Assembly (NCBI RefSeq): GCF_026104355.1
Contig: NZ_CP110535.1
Location: forward strand, 4,526,001 to 4,590,000
Direction of reading: 5' to 3'
DNA from: Halomonas sp. BDJS001
Lineage (GTDB): Bacteria; Pseudomonadota; Gammaproteobacteria; Pseudomonadales; Halomonadaceae
Length of the DNA: 64,000 nucleotides
This document shows, piece after piece, positions 17,074-23,799 of this stretch. Under the pieces are notes generated by a model, which was not told the DNA's origin, did no database searches, and worked only from the letters and a program-made list of their open reading frames with translations. The position numbers and the translations under genes are program-made. The stretch's first letter is position 1; each line of letters opens with the position of its first letter.

Positions 17074-17837
17074 CCCGGCTGCTGCTCGTCAATGGCAATA
17101 CCTCCCACACCGTCACCCAAAAGCTGCTGGCCGAAACCGAGCGGCATGCGGGAGCCAATGTTCAGATCAGTGCGGTGACTGCCCGTTTCGGTGCCGACCT
17201 GGTGTCAGACCGGGCCAGCAACGTTATCGCCGGTCATGCGGTGCTGGATGCGGTAGCACACTATCAAGGGCATTATGATGCTGTGTTAGTGGCGATTTCA
17301 CTGGATACGGCCGTAGAAGCCCTGCGTGAAGTACTGAGCGTTCCAGTGGTCGGCATGACCGAGGCAGCCTGCTGGCAGGCGTGCCTAATCGGCAACCGGT
17401 TCGGCGTCGTGATGCCGGGTCGCCAGACCCTTCCCCTTTATCGAGAACGCATTGTGCACTATGGCTTACGTGACCGGCTTGCCGGGCTGCGGGCTATTGA
17501 GGCCACGGTACAAACGCATCACGCCGCTCCCGCAGACAGCGAGTCGGCCCTCCGCGCAGCGATTATGGATCTGGTCGAACAGGAAGGCAGCGAGGCCGTA
17601 GTGCTTGCAGGCGCTTCCATGACGGGGCTCCAGCGTCGCTTGCAACCACTGGTGCCGGTGCCGCTCCTCGATGGCATCGCCAGCGGGGTTACGCTGCTTG
17701 AAGGCCTGATCCGACTGAACCTGCCCACCTCCCCCATGAACGGTGATGGCAAACCTTACCCCACGACCTTTTCAGGCCTTAGCGAACCGTGTACGGCGCT
17801 GCTGAGTGGCCTGCCGTCGGCAAGGACACCCATATGA
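17070..17837 (+). CDS. Asp/Glu/hydantoin racemase family protein lacking both catalytic cysteines
   Basis: A 255-residue protein with the family opening LLLVNGNTSHTVTQKL and the fold pattern of hydantoin/allantoin racemases. At the first catalytic position the sequence is LVAISLDTA (S77 near the usual cysteine). At the second it is VVLAGASMTGL (A182-S183, usual motif with cysteine). Two cysteines do occur at C101 and C105, but elsewhere. A standard two-cysteine racemase mechanism is therefore unlikely, and it may be a lyase, isomerase or hydrolase using the same fold. The ATG overlaps the upstream stop and its own stop overlaps the next ATG, so it is embedded in the operon. Confidence 0.78.
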   Translation: MTRLLLVNGNTSHTVTQKLLAETERHAGANVQISAVTARFGADLVSDRASNVIAGHAVLDAVAHYQGHYDAVLVAISLDTAVEALREVLSVPVVGMTEAACWQACLIGNRFGVVMPGRQTLPLYRERIVHYGLRDRLAGLRAIEATVQTHHAAPADSESALRAAIMDLVEQEGSEAVVLAGASMTGLQRRLQPLVPVPLLDGIASGVTLLEGLIRLNLPTSPMNGDGKPYPTTFSGLSEPCTALLSGLPSARTPI

Positions 17838-19291
17838 TTCATCAACTGCGCGCCAAAGCCCTGCATGACATGATCCACCAGGGTGAACTCACCCTGACGG
17901 AACTCGCCGAGTCCACCCTGGCGCGTATTGAGGCGTTCAACCCCTCACTGATCGCCTTCGTAGACGCTGACCACGCAGACGTGATGCGTCAGGTGGAGAC
18001 TATTGAAGCACGCCGACGGGCTGGCGAGACGCTTCCATTGCTTGGCAGTGTGTTCAGTATCAAGGACAACCTCTGGCTGGGTGGCCGACCGGCGACCTAT
18101 GGCTCACACGTTTATCGCCATCATATAGCCCCCTGCGACAGCGCCGTTGTTGCTCGTCTGAAACGCCTTGGCGCACTCTGCATCGGCATTACCAATTGCC
18201 CCGAGTTTGCTTGCAAAGGCCACACCAGTAACGCCTTGCATGGCACGACCCGAAATCCTTGGGATTTAGGCACCACCCCTGGCGGCTCTTCGGGGGGTGC
18301 AGCAGCCGCGGTGGCCGCAGGGCTAGGCACGCTAGCGCTGGGAACCGATGCGGGTGGCTCGATACGTCGGCCTGCGGCCCACACTGGGTTAGTGGGTTTC
18401 AAGCCAACGCATGGCCTGATCCCCGATCCTCATGGGTTCGATGACCCCAGCTACGCGATTTCCGACGTCGGCGTTCTGGCCAAGAATGTTGAGGAGTGTG
18501 CCTGGCTACTCGACGGCGCGGTATTTCATGACCCTCGCGACCCGCGCAGCCACCCGCTCCCACCCCAACTCAGCGTTGATCGCCCGTTCACCCATGCGTT
18601 GAAGCAACTCGACACCCAGGCTATTCGTATTGGCTGGACCAGCGACCTAGGCTGCGGGTTTCGCCTTGATGAAGACGTTGCAGCCGCTTTCGATAACGGC
18701 ATCGCCGCGTTGGCGAGCGCAGGGCTCACGCTAGAGCACGCTTCCCCCGACTGGCCCGCCCATACCTTCGAGTACCCCTTGTTACGCCAGCAGCAGGCGG
18801 CCCTGGCGGCTCAATTTGGCCATGTGCTGCGTGATACACCGGAACTGCTGGACCCCGCCTTGGCCGACCAGATCACCCAGGGCTTACGTATCAGCGGGGC
18901 GGACTATGCTGCGGATGAACTGCGTCGCAAGGCGCTCATTCAGGCCTTGGATAACTTTTTCGAACGCTTCGACTTTTTGCTCTGCCCTACGACACCGGTG
19001 GAAGCCTGGCCAATAGAGACCTCACACCCTGGCATCATCGGAGGACAACCCGCTTCACCACGGGCCCACGCCGCCTTTACCCCCCTGTTCAATTACTGCG
19101 GGGTGCCTGCTCTATCCCTGCCTTTTGCACTGGGCCAGCACGGCTTACCGCTTGGATGGCAGCTTGTAGGGCCACGCCATACAGACCTCAGCGTCCTGGC
19201 CCTCGCTCATCATCTTGAGACGATTATCGACCATCGCTTTGATGCCCCCCTTTGGCTGGCCGATAGCGACTTCTTTTCATCAAGCCTGTAA
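17834..19291 (+). CDS. Amidase-signature family amidohydrolase
   Basis: A 485-residue amidase. The catalytic lysine lies in SVFSIKDNLWLGG, the glycine/serine loop in TTPGGSSGGAAAAVAAG, and the nucleophile region in GTDAGGSIRRPAAHTGLVGFKPTHG. The start at 17834 overlaps the previous stop (ATGA). It is a paralogue of the amidase at 14739 (same core motifs), so the operon encodes two linear-amide hydrolases, perhaps acting on successive intermediates such as carbamoyl or half-amide products. Substrates cannot be deduced. A complete reading frame with no defects. Confidence 0.9.
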   Translation: MIHQLRAKALHDMIHQGELTLTELAESTLARIEAFNPSLIAFVDADHADVMRQVETIEARRRAGETLPLLGSVFSIKDNLWLGGRPATYGSHVYRHHIAPCDSAVVARLKRLGALCIGITNCPEFACKGHTSNALHGTTRNPWDLGTTPGGSSGGAAAAVAAGLGTLALGTDAGGSIRRPAAHTGLVGFKPTHGLIPDPHGFDDPSYAISDVGVLAKNVEECAWLLDGAVFHDPRDPRSHPLPPQLSVDRPFTHALKQLDTQAIRIGWTSDLGCGFRLDEDVAAAFDNGIAALASAGLTLEHASPDWPAHTFEYPLLRQQQAALAAQFGHVLRDTPELLDPALADQITQGLRISGADYAADELRRKALIQALDNFFERFDFLLCPTTPVEAWPIETSHPGIIGGQPASPRAHAAFTPLFNYCGVPALSLPFALGQHGLPLGWQLVGPRHTDLSVLALAHHLETIIDHRFDAPLWLADSDFFSSSL

Positions 19292-19310
19292 TTCATGAGG
19301 AGGCTTCCCC

Positions 19311-20081
19311 TTGAGTAAGCACATCATCGATTTGTCATTACCCATCCGTAATGCATCATTTGACACTCAAGAGCAGCACATCGAGTACATCGACCACTAC
19401 ACGATGGCTCGTCAGCGGGCCACCGCCTATGGCGTGGATCCTGGCGATCTACCGCTGCCTGGCGTTCATTCTGCCAGCGAGCGAATCACTCTCTCCTCGC
19501 ATGCTGGTACACATATGGACGCTCCTATTCACTACGGCCCAACCTCTGAAGGCAAGCCAGCACGCACCATCGACCAGATCCCTCTGGAGTGGTGCCACGG
19601 CGACGGCGTGGTCTTGGATTTTTCATGGATGGAAGCTGGGCAGGTGATTGGTGTCGATGATCTACAGCAAGCACTGGCGCGCATCGAATACACGCTAAAA
19701 CCGTTTGATATCGTGCTGATACGCACCGATCGCTGGATGGATTTTGATCGACACGACTGGGCGATGCGTCACCCCGGTATGGGCCGCGAGGCGACGTTAT
19801 GGTTGATTGAGCAAGGTATTCGCATGATGGGTACTGATGGTTGGGGCTGGGATATTCCTATACCAATGATGGCCGAGGCGCTTCGTAAAGGTGACTCAGA
19901 TGCATTCTTTCCAGGGCATTACGCAGGACGCGATAAAGAGTATTGCCACATCGAGAAACTAGCACGGCTCAATGAACTACCAGCTCACGGGTTCACCTTT
20001 TCGGCATTCCCGGTATTGATTGAACGCGCATCGGCTGGGTGGTGTAGAGCGGTGGCGATTATAGACAGCCACTCTGAATAG
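19311..20081 (+). CDS. Cyclase-family metal hydrolase (kynurenine formamidase-like), TTG start
   Basis: A 256-residue protein of the cyclase superfamily, which includes kynurenine formamidase and isatin hydrolase. The metal-binding motif HAGTHMDAPIHY (about 64-75) is intact, with the IDLSLPI opening and the MGTDGWGWDIP segment. Members hydrolyse amide bonds in formamides, cyclic imides or isatin using a divalent metal. The start is a TTG preceded by AGGAGG at ideal spacing; no in-frame ATG gives a better N terminus. It is the last gene of the operon, 19 bases after the second amidase. Confidence 0.85.
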   Translation: MSKHIIDLSLPIRNASFDTQEQHIEYIDHYTMARQRATAYGVDPGDLPLPGVHSASERITLSSHAGTHMDAPIHYGPTSEGKPARTIDQIPLEWCHGDGVVLDFSWMEAGQVIGVDDLQQALARIEYTLKPFDIVLIRTDRWMDFDRHDWAMRHPGMGREATLWLIEQGIRMMGTDGWGWDIPIPMMAEALRKGDSDAFFPGHYAGRDKEYCHIEKLARLNELPAHGFTFSAFPVLIERASAGWCRAVAIIDSHSE

Positions 20082-20157
20082 CGAACCTGTTGCGAATAAT
20101 ATTTTAGCTAGCCACATAGCATGATTTGAGCGAGAGGCCACAATAGCTCTGAATTCA

Positions 20158-20530
20158 AACACTACTAAGCTGGCAGCCAAGGAAACAGGGCTGGTTGAGT
20201 TCGAAGACCTGGGCAATCTCAGCCTGGCAGAGATCGATAGCCTGATTGATTGCCTTACCAATCTCAAGCGTCAGCAACACTTCCGCGCCTTCTGGAGCAA
20301 CCAGGATCAAGCCTCTTCCGATATGGTGCGCGGCCGGGTCGGCATCGAAAGCCTATGGTCGCCCGCCAACAGAGGACTACCGCGCCCGGTACGGCGGCAT
20401 GTCAATCTCACGCTATGTAAAGGGACGCACGCTAGATGCGGCTTATGACTACCTCAACTGGTGGATCTCTGGATGGCCCGGTGCCATTATGGATAAGCGC
20501 AACTATTTTGGTAAGGCGCTGGAACGATTT
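20158..20530 (+). pseudogene. Remnant of a PotD-like ABC substrate-binding protein gene (copy 1)
   Basis: One frame reads TKLAAKETGLVEFEDLGNLSLAEIDSLI, HFRAFW and VGIESLWSPA, typical of the spermidine/putrescine-type extracellular solute-binding family. After a break, the next frame reads YRARYGGMSISRYV and LDAAYDYLNWWISGWPGA. It then jumps directly to MDKRNYFGKALERF, the extreme C terminus. The N-terminal half is missing and there is at least one frameshift and one internal deletion compared with the second copy at 26060-26401. Non-functional. The sequence after it (20588-20640) is shared with the flank of the second copy. Confidence 0.75.
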
Positions 20531-20640
20531 TATGACGGCTTAAAGTCCGGGCTTCGCACTGACAGCTGTGATGACCATGAACACATACCCCATCTCTTAA
20601 TTCTCACGAAAATATGCGGGATTCTTGTGTGCTCAGCATT

Positions 20641-20940
20641 TTAGCTTAATAGCGCCTGCTCCAGCAGCGAACGCTTGCGGGGAAGCAGGCTCACTTCCAA
20701 GCCCAACGGCCGGTAAACACGGTTCTTCACTTCCAGGGTAACGTTACTCTTGTCGCCTTCGATATCCGACAGGGTACGTCGGCTGATGCCCACCAAAGTG
20801 GCATAACGGCTTTGATTCAAGCCCAGCACATCGCGCCGCAAGGCGCGTAACAACTGCCCTTCGGTGAGGTCGCCCGCATAAAAGCTTTTCAATAGCGCCA
20901 CCAGCGCCGCCTCACGATCATCAGCAGCGTATTTTTTCAT
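20641..20940 (-). CDS. hipB: HipB-like XRE-family antitoxin
   Basis: A 99-residue DNA-binding antitoxin. The helix-turn-helix covers about 50-80 (LNQSRYATLVGISRRTLSDIEGDKSNVTLEVKNRVYRPLGLEV), followed by a short basic tail. It overlaps the hipA stop by four bases (ATGA). HipB proteins neutralise HipA and repress the operon through palindromic operators; matching repeats occur upstream of hipA. Here the antitoxin is the second gene, the reverse of the E. coli order. Confidence 0.87.
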   Translation of the reverse strand: MKKYAADDREAALVALLKSFYAGDLTEGQLLRALRRDVLGLNQSRYATLVGISRRTLSDIEGDKSNVTLEVKNRVYRPLGLEVSLLPRKRSLLEQALLS

Positions 20941-22283
20941 AACAGCCCCCAGCGCTTGAGCCGAGTATCAAGAGTGCGCAAGCCCACGGCAGGCATGTTG
21001 AGAAGTCGAGCAGGAACACCGCGGGCGGCCAGGCGTTCATCTAGCCCTTCCAGCCCCGCCGCCAGCTTTCGCAGCTCATCTATTGTGCGTTCCGGTGCGA
21101 CTAAATCTGCCAGCGAATCGGCAATGGCGGCCCAGTTATATTCGCCCCCCACTTCCAAAGGAGGCCCCCACTGGGTGGTTCGCGTCACCCCTTCGGGATC
21201 AGCCTTCATGGGAGCAAAATCATAAACGGGTGCCAGCCAACTACCTTCGGGACGCTTGAGCAATGCCGTATTGCGGCCGTGGTTGTCGGAGTTACCAAAG
21301 GCGATATTAAGCAGGTCACGCTTAACCCACTCCAGCACAAACGCTTCGCTATCGAATGCCTCCTGCCCTTCTCGCACGCGGTATTGGGCGCGCAGCAGGC
21401 TAACAAGTTGACGGAGCGTATCGCCATGGCGGAGAAAGCTGCCCGGCGCTACCGTTATTAATGAGTAGACGGATTCCAAACCATAGCGAACCCAGGTACC
21501 GTCGGCGTACTCCATATCAAAGCGAGGCAGCCATAGAGAGGGATAGCGTTCGCCCTCAACCAGACGCATGTGCGCGGTGTTAATGGTTTCGACACCGAGC
21601 GACGCCAGCTCCTGATAGTAATGGTACTCGGCGCGCAAGATGTCGCAATCGTCCCTAGAGCGACTGCCACGTGGAAATTTCACTAGCATGGGCAGATCAG
21701 GCTGATGAGGGTCATCTTGCCAGGTATCGATCCAAACCTGCTCATCTTGGCTGAGCCGAAGCAACAGCTTGGGCGCCTCTCCACCAGCGCCGGTCGCGCC
21801 ACCGCTGGCCGCCCCCATCTGCTGAGTGTACTCCAGAAAGTCACCCTGACGCTCTACGACGCTTTGCACCGGGAATCGCCGCTCTTCTAGCGTGTTCTTG
21901 GCAGTCGCATCAGGCACCGCTTCTTTGATACGCAGGTTACCCACTGGCGCAATGGTTCCATGTGCCAACAGCGCGACATCCTGGCGCCCGGTTGGCAAAT
22001 CGTGAAGCCCGAGATAATCCACCCAGAAACGGCGACTAGCACCGGCAGGCATAATGTCTTCCAGAAAACCGAACCAGTGTGGTGACTCGTGGGTCAGCAT
22101 CAACTCGACAGGTAATAGCAGGCTGCAGGCGTAGAGATCATCCTGAAAAAGTCTTTCGACGGCATAGTCGGTTGTATAGCGCAACTGCGCCGATCCTCGC
22201 GCCCCCTGCTCTGGGGCAGGTAACGATAATTCAGCCGCATCGTGCCAAGCCTGATCAAAATGAATCTGTACTGTTAGTTTCAA
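20937..22283 (-). CDS. hipA: HipA-family serine/threonine kinase toxin, TTG start
   Basis: A 448-residue kinase toxin. It has the HipA N-terminal subdomain (about 1-120), a glycine-rich ATP loop (GGATGAGGEAPKLLL, 161-175), the catalytic loop GNSDNHGRNTALL with D333, and the metal-binding Asp in VYDFAPM (D355). Characterised HipA proteins phosphorylate glutamyl- or other aminoacyl-tRNA synthetases and induce dormancy. The start codon is TTG at 22283 with GGGTGA upstream, which would keep toxin translation low. The toxin precedes the antitoxin, and both would depend on the operator array at 22293-22394. Confidence 0.88.
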   Translation of the reverse strand: MKLTVQIHFDQAWHDAAELSLPAPEQGARGSAQLRYTTDYAVERLFQDDLYACSLLLPVELMLTHESPHWFGFLEDIMPAGASRRFWVDYLGLHDLPTGRQDVALLAHGTIAPVGNLRIKEAVPDATAKNTLEERRFPVQSVVERQGDFLEYTQQMGAASGGATGAGGEAPKLLLRLSQDEQVWIDTWQDDPHQPDLPMLVKFPRGSRSRDDCDILRAEYHYYQELASLGVETINTAHMRLVEGERYPSLWLPRFDMEYADGTWVRYGLESVYSLITVAPGSFLRHGDTLRQLVSLLRAQYRVREGQEAFDSEAFVLEWVKRDLLNIAFGNSDNHGRNTALLKRPEGSWLAPVYDFAPMKADPEGVTRTTQWGPPLEVGGEYNWAAIADSLADLVAPERTIDELRKLAAGLEGLDERLAARGVPARLLNMPAVGLRTLDTRLKRWGLL

Positions 22284-22292
22284 GCGTCACCC

Positions 22293-22394
22293 GTGCGCAG
22301 AATAGTGCTCAAAATATTCAGATAGATACCTAATATGAGCAGTTTGGCGCACAAAAACAAGCTTAATAAGGAATTAATGAGCAGTATTCTGCAC
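22293..22394. promoter_or_regulatory. Three HipB-operator-like repeats upstream of hipA
   Basis: Three related sites are visible: 22293-22311 (inverted, GTGCGCAGAATAGTGCTCA), 22336-22352 (TGAGCAGTTTGGCGCAC) and 22378-22394 (TGAGCAGTATTCTGCAC). The last two are direct repeats exactly 42 bp apart, four helical turns. The nearest lies 10 bases from the hipA start, where binding would block expression. Confidence 0.55.
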
Positions 22395-22507
22395 AAAACC
22401 ATTAGAACAAAAAGCCTGAAGTTTCTCGTATAAACAAGAAAATAAGCCCTTGTTACCTCAATGCTAATTAACGCTTATAAGCATGCCTTATTCATTCGAT
22501 AAAGGAA

Positions 22508-22655
22508 TTAAGAAACCTCTGATTAACTATTGCGCTCGGCCATACGGCGTTAAAAATCGCCTCAAAATGCTCATTTACAACCCGTAAACTCCGCTTTTTC
22601 GTTGATTTTTGCCTTGTCTGGCCTTCGCTCATTACGTTAATCAGAGGCTCCTTAA
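22508..22655. repeat. MITE-like element with 20-bp terminal inverted repeats
   Basis: The ends read TTAAGRARCCTCTGATTAAC in opposite orientation (22508-22527 and 22636-22655), enclosing about 108 bases with no credible gene, only a 60-codon minus-strand ORF without homology that I recognise. Total length is 148 bp. No clear target duplication is visible. It lies between hipA and the siderophore-binding gene and resembles non-autonomous transposable or REP-type repeats. The flanking DNA 22395-22507 is AT-rich with nothing recognisable. Confidence 0.6.
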
Positions 22656-22703
22656 CTTTGTGTAACTCAGCCATGGTTTGTCATCAACGGTTTGTCATCA
22701 ACA

Positions 22704-23555
22704 TCAGTTACGTAACATCAGCGCAGCAACCAGTTCCCGAGCAAAGTGTTGAGCGGAAGGTAGCGCGCCAAAACTCCATACCGGTGGTAACCGCAATAGC
22801 GTGGCGTTTTTAACGCTGGGTAAATGTTGCCATAAACCACTCTTCGCCAGGGATTCTGCGACCCCGGCGGGCAGCGGCTCGACCACGACCAGCGTGGCCT
22901 CAGGATAGTCGTAGAGCGCTTCGATACCCACGAGTGAAAATCCCCAGGCGTTGGTGGGCCGATCCCAGGCATTGGTCAAATTGATTCGTTCAAGCACCGC
23001 ATTATAGAGACTGTTGTCGCCAAATACCCTGACATGACGGGCATCCATGAATTGCACCATCATCAACGGCGGCGCCTCGGGGCGCTGTTGGCCAAGCGTT
23101 TCCAGCAACGTATGCGTTTCGTTGATTAGCTGCGCTGCCTGCAGCCGGTGGCCGGTCAACTCACCTAGCTGGCTAGTGAGTGTTTGTATCTCTTGCCAGG
23201 TATGAGTACCGGGTGAATAGGGGGAGAAGGACGTGACCGGGGCAATGCTCTCCAGACGCTCCGTCAAACTGGCGAACATCGGCGAAATGAACGTTTGCGT
23301 CGGTGGCGATTGCGCCATGAGCTCAAGGTTGGGCTGTGATCGCAGGCCAAGATCTGCAACGCCGTCGGGGATCCCTGGCTCCCCCACCCACTCATGGTAG
23401 CCCTTGTGTTGAGCGGTACCACTCAGCGGCGCGTCAATGGCCAGTAGCGTTTCAGCAATCGTCCAGTTGAGGGTGGCCCACTGCGCGTGGGCACTCGACA
23501 AGGGCAGCAAGCAAGCGGCCGATAAACAGCAGCGAACCAAGAAAGAGAGCATCGA
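22704..23555 (-). CDS. FhuD/FecB-like periplasmic siderophore-binding protein
   Basis: A roughly 283-residue class III periplasmic binding protein of the iron-siderophore type. From the chosen ATG (23555) it has a signal peptide (LVRCCLSAACLLPLSSAHA). WTIAETLLAIDAPLSGTA, DLGLRSQPNLELMAQSPP and FGDNSLYNAVLERINLTNAW match the FhuD family. In-frame starts at 23567 (ATG) and 23597 (GTG) would lengthen the N terminus; none has a good ribosome site. It is divergent from a TonB-dependent receptor, but no permease or ATPase gene is nearby, so those subunits must come from elsewhere or the system is partial. Confidence 0.82.
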   Translation of the reverse strand, partial: SMLSFLVRCCLSAACLLPLSSAHAQWATLNWTIAETLLAIDAPLSGTAQHKGYHEWVGEPGIPDGVADLGLRSQPNLELMAQSPPTQTFISPMFASLTERLESIAPVTSFSPYSPGTHTWQEIQTLTSQLGELTGHRLQAAQLINETHTLLETLGQQRPEAPPLMMVQFMDARHVRVFGDNSLYNAVLERINLTNAWDRPTNAWGFSLVGIEALYDYPEATLVVVEPLPAGVAESLAKSGLWQHLPSVKNATLLRLPPVWSFGALPSAQHFARELVAALMLRN

Positions 23556-23661
23556 CCGGTGGCACATAGCAGCGAGAGCATCAGCAAAAGGGATCACATT
23601 TAGACGTCAATACGCATTTTTTGCAAGGCAGTACGGAAAAATGTCACCCGCATATGTTAAT

Positions 23662-23680
23662 GCATCTCATTTTGTTTATC
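23662..23680. promoter_or_regulatory. Possible Fur box
   Basis: Read on the minus strand, GATAAACAAAATGAGATGC matches about 11 of 19 positions of the classic Fur box. It lies in the divergent region between the siderophore-binding protein and the TonB receptor, where iron control is expected. Weak by sequence alone. Confidence 0.35.
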
Positions 23681-23799
23681 ATATGCATCTATACCGGAAA
23701 GGTAATCATGGCACGACAGCCAAGCCCTCCGCTTTCTTATATCGGCTTCATAAAAACGCGGCGGCTGGGTGCTGCTGTAAAAACGATAGGATCGATACT

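Noticed and set aside
22492..22674. 60-codon minus-strand ORF across the MITE-like element
   Set aside because: It spans both inverted repeats, has no ribosome site of note and no recognisable domain; more likely chance coding within a repeat.
23437..23799. The long N-terminal extension of the TonB receptor frame
   Set aside because: It has no signal peptide, overlaps the divergent binding-protein gene, and the ATG at 23800 gives a normal signal sequence and TonB box.
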